Assembly: GCF_026410385.1 (NCBI RefSeq)
Contig: NZ_JAPMLT010000007.1
Location: 1 to 64,000, forward strand
Length of the DNA: 64,000 nucleotides
Source: Tumebacillus lacus
GTDB taxonomy: Bacteria; Bacillota; Bacilli; Tumebacillales; Tumebacillaceae
Reading direction: 5' to 3'
In this document: one piece after another, positions 1-6,715 of the stretch
Position numbering within the stretch: position 1 is the first letter of the stretch
Layout of the letters: each line of letters starts with the position of its first letter
Notes under the pieces: model-generated
Database searches by the model: none
What the model saw: the letters and a program-made list of their open reading frames with translations, nothing else
What the model was told of the DNA's origin: nothing
Made by a program: the position numbers and the translations under genes

Positions 1-18
1 TGCGGGGCGTGAATCATC

Positions 19-51
19 TGCACAACCAGCATGTAATATGCACAACCAGCA
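19..51. repeat. Two 13-bp direct repeats just upstream of tRNA-Leu
   Basis: TGCACAACCAGCA occurs at 19-31 and again at 39-51, a 20-bp period, ending one base before the tRNA. Only two copies are visible because the window starts here, so more may lie upstream. No function is assigned. Confidence 0.7.
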
Positions 52-52
52 C

Positions 53-139
53 GCGGTCATGGCGGAATTGGCAGACGCGCAAGATTCAGGTTCTTGTAGG
101 GGCAACCCTGTGGAGGTTCAAGTCCTCTTGACCGCACCA
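53..139 (+). tRNA. tRNA-Leu, anticodon CAG
   Basis: The acceptor stem GCGGTCA (53-59) pairs with TGACCGC (129-135), followed by the discriminator base and an encoded CCA end at 137-139. The anticodon stem CAAGA/TCTTG encloses the loop TTCAGGT, giving anticodon CAG, which reads CUG. The long variable arm and the GGTTCAAGTCC T-arm fit a class II tRNA such as leucine. A strong hairpin follows directly. Confidence 0.95.
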
Positions 140-140
140 T

Positions 141-203
141 AACTATCGAATAAAGAAACGCCTCTTTCACACCTTGAAAGAGGCGTTTTTTTATTCGATA
201 GTT
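141..203. terminator. Very long inverted-repeat terminator after tRNA-Leu
   Basis: The core stem AACGCCTCTTTCA/TGAAAGAGGCGTT is followed by a T-run. It is extended by an outer arm, AACTATCGAATAA (141-153) with TTATTCGATAGTT (191-203). The whole element is close to a perfect inverted repeat and should work as a terminator in both directions. Confidence 0.9.
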
Positions 204-254
204 ATATACATCTATATTTATGATTTAAGGACTTGTGGACTATTGCTCTGAAAA

Positions 255-443
255 ATGGAAACAATATGCGATTGTATCGCAGAAAAAATCGTATCAGTTG
301 GCCCAGACGGTAGGACATACGGTAACTGGGCATAGCTGGGTGTCAACGACAACGATTCCACAACAGCCGGAACCACCTATGTGGTTTATGGTCGGAATTA
401 TGACACACTATATTCAGTGAAATTTGCTCCGTACCTTAGGTAA
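255..443 (+). pseudogene. Decayed small reading frame with one internal stop
   Basis: From ATG 255 the frame reads a plausible protein (including VGPDGRTYGNWA), meets an in-frame TAG at 333-335, then continues with protein-like sequence (TTAGTTYVVYGRNYDTLYSV) to TAA at 441-443. The composition after the stop looks coding, whereas the overlapping open frame in this stretch does not. I do not recognise the family. It may be a nonsense-mutated remnant, or chance. Confidence 0.35.
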
Positions 444-486
444 TCTAAAATAGAGGTGGAATGACATCGTACAGCTTCTGTTTCTC

Positions 487-975
487 GTGTTCACATTATT
501 CGTAAGCGTGCAGGTGTCCGCTTGCTCCCCTCAAGATCAGGCAGGAAATGACAACCATGTCAGCAACGAAGCGGCGGCTGCATATGTCCAACAGGAAGGC
601 TTGGTGAATACTGTAAGTGAGGCCCATCTCACTACAGCCTTTTCACCACCAATGACCGTTGTAACAGGAAAAAATGCGTCTGGTGATGATGCAGTGATTT
701 TTCTGCGAGGTTCGAATTCAAACATCCACATCGTTCGTAGTGTGCTTCTTAAAGATGGTGTGACAACAGAACAAGTACTCGCTGCGTTAGCTGAAAGAGG
801 AGCAGACAAGAGTCAGGTGCAAGCGGTGCATCTAGTTCCCTTGGAGCCGAATGGACAGACTGCTTGGATGGTCGAGATGAAAGGTGAGGCGAAGCAACAG
901 CACTGGTTCGATTTTCGATCAGGCGGCTACCTGGGTCAAAGTGACAAATACCACTCCTTGCAACCCGCCTCATAA
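487..975 (+). CDS. Putative TseB/YpmB-like (PepSY-fold) lipoprotein with abnormal start
   Basis: The product has a hydrophobic N-terminus ending in the lipobox-like VSAC followed by SPQD, so a lipoprotein signal is likely. The body, with GKNASGDDAVIF, a central DGVTTEQVLAAL helix and the ending WMVEMKGEAKQQHWFDF, resembles the PepSY-like fold of DUF5590 (TseB/YpmB) proteins. The frame is open from 454, but the only standard start is GTG 487, inside the signal peptide. A ribosome site AGAGGTGG (452-459) points instead to ATC 466, or to an out-of-frame ATG at 461. A one-base deletion after ATG 461 would explain this. Whether the gene is functional is uncertain. Confidence 0.5.
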   Translation: MFTLFVSVQVSACSPQDQAGNDNHVSNEAAAAYVQQEGLVNTVSEAHLTTAFSPPMTVVTGKNASGDDAVIFLRGSNSNIHIVRSVLLKDGVTTEQVLAALAERGADKSQVQAVHLVPLEPNGQTAWMVEMKGEAKQQHWFDFRSGGYLGQSDKYHSLQPAS

Positions 976-1027
976 AGGTGATTAAAACTTGCACGGTGCC
1001 ATTCCAAAATGTTAAAATCAAAGCACC

Positions 1028-1063
1028 AAAAACACCGATACGAGAAAAGTATCGGTGTTTTTT
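1028..1063 (+). terminator. Rho-independent terminator
   Basis: The stem AAAAACACCGATAC pairs with GTATCGGTGTTTTT around a 7-nt loop and runs into a T-tract. It lies between the lipoprotein frame and the Nudix gene. Confidence 0.85.
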
Positions 1064-1083
1064 GCTAAGGAGGCTGCCCCACC

Positions 1084-1788
1084 ATGCAAGAATCGATCCA
1101 CCAAGCAGCGACCATCTTACTCCTCCGTGAAAACCCTACCACCTGCCACCTCGAAGTGTACATGAACAAACGCCCCGACACCATGCGCTTCCTCCCGGGC
1201 CACTACGTCTTTCCCGGCGGCCAGATGGACCAAGAAGACACCGACCCGACCTGGGCGACCTACAGCCATCCCATCGACCCAGCAAAAAATCCAGAAAGAC
1301 TCCCGCTCTCCTACTGGATCACAGCACTTCGCGAGACATTCGAAGAAGCGGGGATCTTACTCGCCCGTCATGCAACTGGAGAATACATCGACCAGACAAC
1401 CACCGAGTCATTCCGCACCGCCATGCTCAACGGCGAATGCACCTTCCTCGAAGTCGTTCGCCAACTGAACGTCACCCTCGCCACCGATCAACTCAGGTAT
1501 TTCGGCAATCGTCTTACCCCGCGCATCGTATCTCCGAAGCGATTTGACACTCGGTATTTCCTTGCCCCATTGCCCGCCGGGATGGCTCCACAGCCGTATG
1601 CGGGCGAAGTGGTGGCCGATGAATGGGTAGACCCAGAAGTTGCACTCAGCAGGCGGGCAGAGGGCACCATGCCGATGGTGCCGCCGACAGCCGACTCCCT
1701 GAAGGTGCTGGCACGTTTTCACACAGTTGACGAGATCCTGACATCCACCGAGGGAGTTGGCAATCCAACTCCCGAAGAACTCGCATAA
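1084..1788 (+). CDS. Nudix hydrolase, NUDT19/CoA-diphosphatase-like
   Basis: This 234-residue protein has a split Nudix box: PGGQMDQED near residues 44-52, then RETFEEAGILL near residues 93-103. The insert between the first glycines and the REUXEE helix is typical of the NUDT7/NUDT19 branch, which cleaves CoA and related pyrophosphates. The catalytic glutamates of REtfEEaG are intact. The start is supported by AAGGAGG about 10 nt upstream of ATG 1084. Terminators on both sides make it monocistronic. The precise substrate cannot be read from sequence. Confidence 0.85.
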   Translation: MQESIHQAATILLLRENPTTCHLEVYMNKRPDTMRFLPGHYVFPGGQMDQEDTDPTWATYSHPIDPAKNPERLPLSYWITALRETFEEAGILLARHATGEYIDQTTTESFRTAMLNGECTFLEVVRQLNVTLATDQLRYFGNRLTPRIVSPKRFDTRYFLAPLPAGMAPQPYAGEVVADEWVDPEVALSRRAEGTMPMVPPTADSLKVLARFHTVDEILTSTEGVGNPTPEELA

Positions 1789-1794
1789 ACACAA

Positions 1795-1834
1795 AAAAGG
1801 AACTGCCGCATTCCCACCGTCGGCAGTTCCTTTT
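1795..1834. terminator. Bidirectional terminator between converging genes
   Basis: AAAAGGAACTGCCG (1795-1808) pairs with CGGCAGTTCCTTTT (1821-1834), with A- and T-runs on the two sides. It serves the Nudix gene on plus and the MBL gene on minus. Confidence 0.9.
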
Positions 1835-1842
1835 CACATTTG

Positions 1843-2670
1843 TTATCCGATCAAAGAATAAACCCCGTCCACTTCCTTTACCCTTCCATCTCCCGCCAAC
1901 TTCAACACATGCCCCTGAATCGTCCGCACAGCCACCCACATGACGCTGGGATGCACCGTATCCCCATACACCGCCTCGACCAACTCATCCACTGTGCGCG
2001 CCTGTTCATCGAGCAGCCGAACCACCTGTTCTTCACGCTCCAAGCGACGTCCGATAAAGAAGTCAATCTTCTCCTCCACATCCGAGATCATCTCCCCGTG
2101 ACCGGGAGCGATCCATGCGGCCCCGAACGTCTTCAGCCGGCGCAGCGTCGCCAGATACGCCGTCAGATCGCCCTCCGGCGGTCCGATCCACGTCGTCCCG
2201 AGCCCGACCACATTGTCGGCCGTAAACAGCACGCCGTCCTCCGGCAGCCAAAAATTCAAACACCCGTGCGTATGCCCCGGAGCGTGCAGCACCTGCAACT
2301 CCACCTCGCCGATCTTCCACACATCGCCTTCCACCAACGTCTGCGTCACACGAGCCGGCGAGATCTCTTCCTCCACATAAGGCACCTCCACCGGATGTGC
2401 CACAATCGGGCAGTCAAAGAACTTCGCAAAATACTTCGCACCCGGCGTGTGATCCCGATGAAAATGCGTCAACAAAATCGCCTCCACACGCGGCGATCCG
2501 ATTTGTTTCCAATAAGTCACCACATCTTGATGCACCTGTTCATGCTCATATCCCGCATCGATCAATACAGCCGTCATCCCGTCCGTCACAAAAAACACAT
2601 TCGTCGTCGTCGCCGGAAACAAAGTCGGTGTCGTCACCGGCACACAATGCACGTGAGCTGTCACTTGCAT
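1843..2670 (-). CDS. MBL-fold metallohydrolase (LACTB2-like)
   Basis: The 275-residue metallo-beta-lactamase-fold protein carries the zinc motif THFHRDH, the second ligand region HAPGHTHG, then TADN and APGHGE. A C-terminal winged-helix-like segment (about 220-275) is typical of the LACTB2/YqjP type. The substrate is unknown; this family includes hydroxyacylglutathione-type thioesterases and nucleases. I chose ATG 2670 because GGAGGAGGAG lies at a proper distance; the longer frame starts with TTG inside that ribosome site. Confidence 0.85.
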   Translation of the reverse strand: MQVTAHVHCVPVTTPTLFPATTTNVFFVTDGMTAVLIDAGYEHEQVHQDVVTYWKQIGSPRVEAILLTHFHRDHTPGAKYFAKFFDCPIVAHPVEVPYVEEEISPARVTQTLVEGDVWKIGEVELQVLHAPGHTHGCLNFWLPEDGVLFTADNVVGLGTTWIGPPEGDLTAYLATLRRLKTFGAAWIAPGHGEMISDVEEKIDFFIGRRLEREEQVVRLLDEQARTVDELVEAVYGDTVHPSVMWVAVRTIQGHVLKLAGDGRVKEVDGVYSLIG

Positions 2671-2870
2671 GGAAAACTCCTCCTCCAACAGTCAGCCAAT
2701 CTACCCCTTCATCATAACAAAAATCACCAGCAAAATGCCACGTTATGTCTAGTATACACAAATGAGATCCCCCTCCTGTTTTGCAGATAATCGTTAGAAC
2801 TATATCCCTCGCCTTAAAGCAAGCTTGATCAAATCGGAGAACCAATGTTTTTATTTATGTTAATAAAAGG

Positions 2871-2900
2871 TTTACAAGACTCAGGTCAGTGATCTATAAT
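2871..2900 (+). promoter_or_regulatory. Sigma-A promoter for the diiron-oxidase-like gene
   Basis: TTTACA (2871-2876) and TATAAT (2895-2900) are separated by 18 bp. Transcription would begin near 2907, leaving a leader of roughly 215 nt before the ATG at 3123. Confidence 0.75.
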
Positions 2901-2906
2901 GGAAAG

Positions 2907-3122
2907 TAGGGAGAATCTTGTCAAACTTTGTCGCATTCCTTCAACGGACTGCTTGGGGACAAAGCGCGACTGTCAGGTCTCGCCAGATCGGTTTGGGGAC
3001 CAATCGGCTGGACCGAAGGACATCTGCCCTTGGGGAAGGGTAGTTTAGAGGCGATCTCTCATAAGGGGAGAGGATCGTTCTCATGGGGATATGAAACTTC
3101 AAACAAAAGGGGAAATGAGAAA
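2907..3122 (+). promoter_or_regulatory. Long leader RNA with several hairpins, class unknown
   Basis: About 215 nt separate the promoter from the start codon. Visible pairings are CTTTGTC (2926-2932) with GACAAAG (2958-2964); CTGCCCTT (3024-3031) with AAGGGTAG (3036-3043) around GGGG; and a bulged stem 3052-3077 ending in GATCG. The frame stays open here but has no coding look. I could not match it to a riboswitch consensus known to me, and no T-run terminator is evident. Confidence 0.4.
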
Positions 3123-3809
3123 ATGCATTGGTTGGCTGAAATGGTCCTGGATTATCGCAAACGTCTGATGGATATCGAGTTCTTTCAACATGTGAAAAAC
3201 TCTACGAAAAAGGAAGACTTTGCATGGGCGCGTTACCTGCTCCATCAATCGTATGAGTTTCCGCTGATCCTTTCGCTTCGTTACTCGCTGTGCAAAGATG
3301 CGAAATATCGTCAATACTTTGCCGTCCATGCGGACGAGGAGTACGGTCACTGCGACATGTTGCAAAACTGGATGGTACGTCATGGCCTGATGGGTGAAGA
3401 GGAAGAAGTGAACGCGGTTCCGCCGACGGTGGAAACGATGAGCGCGATCTCCTACTTCTATCGTCAAGTCATCACCGAAGACGAGTTGGCTCAGCTGGTG
3501 GGCCTGAACGCTGTCTCCGAAGGCATTGCGGCTGATTTCTTCTCGACACTCGCACCGATCGTGAAAACTCACGGCATGGGAGATGAATATTGGGACATCC
3601 ACGCAGAAGTCGACGTGGAACATTCGGAGGAATGCCTCACGATGTTCCCGGAGATCGACCGTGACTCCGCTCTTGGCATCAAACTCGCACGCATTGTGCA
3701 TGAGTCGTTCGTCTTGAACGGCTACATGTTGAATTCTTGGATTGGGATTCGCGCAACTATGGACACGACTGGACTAAACGAATCGGAACGTCAACTCGTT
3801 GTAGCGTAA
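3123..3809 (+). CDS. Haem-oxygenase-like iron-containing redox enzyme (HDO/TenA-like fold)
   Basis: A 228-residue all-helical protein. The motifs HADEEYGHCDML (around residue 75) and AEVDVEHSEECL (around residue 160), with an intervening glutamate in NAVSEGIAADFF, match the E/H-rich ligand pattern of haem-oxygenase-like diiron oxidases and their TenA/PqqC relatives. The substrate is unknown. ATG 3123 follows AAAGGGGAAATGAG; the upstream extension is leader sequence. The next gene, 30 bp downstream, is a small membrane protein probably in the same operon, suggesting an oxidation linked to a membrane step. Confidence 0.7.
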   Translation: MHWLAEMVLDYRKRLMDIEFFQHVKNSTKKEDFAWARYLLHQSYEFPLILSLRYSLCKDAKYRQYFAVHADEEYGHCDMLQNWMVRHGLMGEEEEVNAVPPTVETMSAISYFYRQVITEDELAQLVGLNAVSEGIAADFFSTLAPIVKTHGMGDEYWDIHAEVDVEHSEECLTMFPEIDRDSALGIKLARIVHESFVLNGYMLNSWIGIRATMDTTGLNESERQLVVA

Positions 3810-3839
3810 CGATCATCTGACAGAGAGGGAATCAGGCAG

Positions 3840-4352
3840 ATGCATACAGAATTTTTGCAATGGGGTTTGTTCGGATTTTTGATTGGTCTTGTTCTGGCCG
3901 TGTTGCTCGTGCCGACAAACGTGTTCGGCGTACCGGGCTTTACGCGGGTCTTTATCAACCCGTCGAAGCTGCGTTCTGCGCACCTTGACTTCTTCATGCA
4001 GGCGTTCGCGCTGTGCTTTGCATTCTTGCTGGAGTATGCCACGAAGACGCCTTTCCCGCTGTTCATCACCATTCCGCTGATCTACGGCTCGATCAACAAC
4101 CCGTTGCTCTTCTTGTATGAGGCAACGCCGCTGATCGTCCACCCGATCGGACAAAAGCTCTTCCCGATCTACATGTTGTCCTCTTGCGGTTCCGTGCTGT
4201 TTGCATGGGGCGCGATCGGCTACATGTTGCTGCCGGCGTACATGGGCATTCTGTGGATGGCGCTTGTCGGCGTAGGCGCTGTCGTAGCGGTCATGTACTC
4301 GCTGAACAGAGGGAAGCTGGAAGAAAACGCAGCGCATCAGATCGCAGCATAA
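3840..4352 (+). CDS. Four-helix integral membrane protein, partner of the upstream redox enzyme
   Basis: The 170-residue protein shows about four hydrophobic segments (roughly residues 7-30, 46-66, 73-92 and 110-150). SAHLDFFMQAF after the first loop is reminiscent of the conserved histidine segment in small isomerase-type membrane proteins (hydroxylaminobenzene mutase and styrene-oxide isomerase families), but that likeness is weak. It follows the haem-oxygenase-like gene by 30 bp and precedes a terminator, so the two are probably co-transcribed. No function is assigned. Confidence 0.6.
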   Translation: MHTEFLQWGLFGFLIGLVLAVLLVPTNVFGVPGFTRVFINPSKLRSAHLDFFMQAFALCFAFLLEYATKTPFPLFITIPLIYGSINNPLLFLYEATPLIVHPIGQKLFPIYMLSSCGSVLFAWGAIGYMLLPAYMGILWMALVGVGAVVAVMYSLNRGKLEENAAHQIAA

Positions 4353-4375
4353 CCAGATCTAGGATCAAAAGAAAG

Positions 4376-4403
4376 AAGTCCTCTCGAAAGAGAGGGCTTT
4401 TTT
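4376..4403 (+). terminator. Rho-independent terminator
   Basis: The stem AAGTCCTCTC/GAGAGGGCTT has a GAAA tetraloop and is followed by a T-run. It closes the two-gene operon ending at 4352. Confidence 0.9.
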
Positions 4404-4442
4404 CTATATCATAGAAGGAGACACTGTTGGAGGAGGCATCTT

Positions 4443-5003
4443 ATGAAAATCTACACCCGCACCGGAGACAAAGGCGAAACCAGCCTGATCTACGGGCATC
4501 GCATTCCGAAAGACTCGATCCGCGTGGAGACGTACGGCACCATCGATGAGGCCAACTCGATGATCGGCCTTGCTGCCGCCTATCTGCGCGATGTACCGTT
4601 CCGCACGGACGATTTGCTTCCGCAGATGAAGATCATCCAGCGGGAATTGTTCGATCTTGGCCGCGACCTTGCGACGCCGGTGGAGAAAGTGCAGGAAAAA
4701 GGCTACCACGTCAACAAGGAGCAGGTCGATCGCCTCGAAGCGTTCATCGACGGCTACGACGCGGAAGTGCCGCCGCTGACCCGGTTCATCCTGCCGGGCG
4801 GGCATGTCGCGGCCGCCGCTGTGCAGAGCGCCCGCACGATCACCCGCCGTGCCGAGCGCATCGCGGTCACGCTGGCGGGGGTGGAGTCGGTCAACCCCGA
4901 GGTGCAGCGCTATCTCAACCGTCTGTCTGACTACCTGTTTGTCGTCGGGCGGGCGATCAACCACCGCGCGGGCGTCCACGAGCCGGAAGTCGATTTTTCC
5001 TGA
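4443..5003 (+). CDS. Cob(I)alamin adenosyltransferase, PduO type
   Basis: This 186-residue protein transfers the adenosyl group of ATP to cob(I)alamin, producing adenosylcobalamin. Family signatures are TRTGDKGET at the N-terminus, GTIDEANS near residue 32, SARTITRRAER near residue 128 and LNRLSDYLFVVGR near residue 153. The length is typical. GGAGGAGG lies just before ATG 4443. A HAD phosphatase follows after 19 bp. The coenzyme made here is required by the class II ribonucleotide reductase encoded at 9651-12836, so the two genes make functional sense together although not in one operon. Confidence 0.93.
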   Translation: MKIYTRTGDKGETSLIYGHRIPKDSIRVETYGTIDEANSMIGLAAAYLRDVPFRTDDLLPQMKIIQRELFDLGRDLATPVEKVQEKGYHVNKEQVDRLEAFIDGYDAEVPPLTRFILPGGHVAAAAVQSARTITRRAERIAVTLAGVESVNPEVQRYLNRLSDYLFVVGRAINHRAGVHEPEVDFS

Positions 5004-5022
5004 GCAAAGGAGAGAAGCACCA

Positions 5023-5835
5023 GTGAACGAAGCATCATGGCTCTCGCAGACCCGTGCCTACCTGCTCGACCTTGACGGCACGCTGTTTCGCGGCAAAGAA
5101 GTGATCCCGGACGCGCCGGCCTTTATCGAGTGGCTGACGAGCACCGGACGTCAATATCTCTATGTCACCAACAACTCCTCGCGCACGCAAGAGCAGGTGG
5201 CCGAACATCTCCGCCACCTCGGCATCCCGGCGGAGGCGGAGCATGTCGTGACGCCGAGCATGGTCGCGGCCAACTACATAACCGAACAACCGAACGGCGG
5301 TCGCCGCGTCTTCGTTGTCGGCGAAGAAGGCCTGCGCACCGCCTTGTTGGCAGCAGGCTGCGAACTGGTCGACCGGTTTGAGTCGGGTGTCGACTACGTG
5401 GTGCAGGGGATCGACCGCGGCTTCACGTATGAAAAGTTGAAGACGGCGAGCCTGCTGATCCAAGGCGGCGCGACCTATATCGCCACCAACGCGGACAAAG
5501 CGTTGCCGACCGAAGAGGGATTGCTGCCGGGTGCAGGTTCGATCGGAGCTGCGATCCGCACGGCATCACGCACCGAGCCGGTCGTGATGGGCAAGCCGGA
5601 AGCGCGGATGATCGACTACGCGCTGCACCTGCTCGGTGTCACCCGTGAGCAAGCGGTCGTCGTCGGTGACAACCTCGAAACGGACATCCTTGCCGGGGTT
5701 CATGCAGATGTGCGCTCTGTGCTGGTGCTGACCGGATTTAACAGGCGGGAAGACATCCCGCTCGCAGTCGCTCAGCCGACTCTCGTCACGGAGACGCTCA
5801 CCGAACTGATGCAGATCGCGAACGGACAGCGTTAA
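5023..5835 (+). CDS. HAD-IIA family sugar-phosphatase (NagD/YutF type)
   Basis: The 270-residue protein has HAD motif I DLDGTL, motif II TNNSS, the motif III lysine in GKPEARM, and motif IV GDNLETDI, with a class IIA cap between motifs II and III. Members dephosphorylate sugar phosphates, p-nitrophenyl phosphate or related compounds. The GTG at 5023 follows AAAGGAGAG; a longer upstream frame only overlaps the adenosyltransferase. It is probably co-transcribed with that gene. Confidence 0.88.
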   Translation: MNEASWLSQTRAYLLDLDGTLFRGKEVIPDAPAFIEWLTSTGRQYLYVTNNSSRTQEQVAEHLRHLGIPAEAEHVVTPSMVAANYITEQPNGGRRVFVVGEEGLRTALLAAGCELVDRFESGVDYVVQGIDRGFTYEKLKTASLLIQGGATYIATNADKALPTEEGLLPGAGSIGAAIRTASRTEPVVMGKPEARMIDYALHLLGVTREQAVVVGDNLETDILAGVHADVRSVLVLTGFNRREDIPLAVAQPTLVTETLTELMQIANGQR

Positions 5836-5852
5836 CCGACAAACACAAAAAG

Positions 5853-5890
5853 AAAACGGACTGCGAACGCCTGCAGGCCGTTTTCTTTTT
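5853..5890. terminator. Terminator between converging genes
   Basis: AAAACGG (5853-5859) pairs with CCGTTTT (5878-5884), with an inner CTGC/GCAG stem across one mismatch, then TTCTTTTT. It ends the HAD gene and lies at the 3' end of the minus-strand gene. Confidence 0.75.
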
Positions 5891-6527
5891 AGTTTGCTGT
5901 CACGTCTGCCTCGATCTTCAGTGTCGTGTCGCCTTCCGCTTTTACATTTTCCAGCAGCAGGCGGTAGGTCTGTCCTTCCTGTACGTCATGGCGAAAGACA
6001 AATCGGGTGCCGGACGAGGTCGTCTGATAGGTCCCGACGGAGCGTCCCGTTCGGTCGAACAGCGTGACGTACGTCAGTTCGGCGTCACTCGCATCGGCAA
6101 AGGTAAAGGTGATCGTCAATTCACCGTCCATGCCCGGCGTCAGGACAAATTTTTCTTCATCCACGCCTTCGATCAGATTTTCCACCGTCACGTCCTGCGT
6201 CGTACCGATCTGCAGGGCCGGAGCGCCGGTGAAGTCGATCTTTTGTCCGCGGTGGGTCTCTTGATAGCCGATATAGAAATACCGGGAGATCGCCGCTACC
6301 GCCAAGGCGGCCAAGATCAGCAGCAATACTTTGGCGAGACGGCGCCCCGGCTGTGAAGAGTTCCACAGCTTTACGATCCCAAAAGAAACGGCCAGCGCCA
6401 CCGCGCCGCCAATCGATGTGTACCAGGCGAGCAGCACCGCCATCTCTTGAAACGTGACAAACGCATACACCGTCCAAGCGAGCCACAGCAACGTCAGCAA
6501 AATACCCACTCGTGTAGTTGTTTTCAT
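5889..6527 (-). CDS. Membrane protein with extracytoplasmic beta-domain, function unknown
   Basis: The 212-residue protein has three predicted membrane segments (about residues 6-25, 32-54 and 64-84). A soluble region of about 125 residues follows, with alternating beta-type sequence (ELTITFTFADAS, ELTYVTLFDRTGR, RFVFRHDVQEGQTYRLLLENV). The C-terminal part resembles pre-peptidase or immunoglobulin-like sandwich domains and probably sits outside the cell. I do not recognise a named family. It is transcribed away from the lipase gene. Confidence 0.7.
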   Translation of the reverse strand: MKTTTRVGILLTLLWLAWTVYAFVTFQEMAVLLAWYTSIGGAVALAVSFGIVKLWNSSQPGRRLAKVLLLILAALAVAAISRYFYIGYQETHRGQKIDFTGAPALQIGTTQDVTVENLIEGVDEEKFVLTPGMDGELTITFTFADASDAELTYVTLFDRTGRSVGTYQTTSSGTRFVFRHDVQEGQTYRLLLENVKAEGDTTLKIEADVTAN

Positions 6528-6630
6528 ACAGGCTCCTTTCGAGAGAGGGGTCAGAAAGTCCTGTTTGTCACCATTAAAACATAGAAAATTCTCAGTTTTA
6601 TATTACTTTCGGGTCAAATGTGTTAAATAG

Positions 6631-6660
6631 TTATTGACGACGATTCGATTATGTTATAAC
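6631..6660 (+). promoter_or_regulatory. Possible promoter for the secreted lipase
   Basis: TTATTG (6631-6636) and TATAAC (6655-6660) are spaced by 18 bp. The overlapping TTGACG at 6634 fits the -35 consensus better but leaves only 15 bp. The assignment is tentative. Confidence 0.4.
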
Positions 6661-6715
6661 TTGAGAGTAAGGATACAGACAAAAAACAGATAAAAATCTG
6701 GGAGGCTTCATCCAC

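Noticed and set aside
19-51. Possible CRISPR or att repeat beside tRNA-Leu
   Set aside because: Only two 13-bp copies with a 7-bp gap; no cas genes or integrase in the window.
235-420. 61-codon frame starting at TTG 235
   Set aside because: Composition is not protein-like, whereas the neighbouring frame from 255 looks coding apart from one stop.
1843-2790. 316-codon plus-strand frame over the MBL gene
   Set aside because: Pure shadow; Arg/His/Pro-rich translation opposite a gene with intact THFHRDH motif.
2907-3122. Leader as a known riboswitch (cobalamin, c-di-GMP, glycine, yybP-ykoY considered)
   Set aside because: None of the conserved core motifs of these classes could be found by eye.
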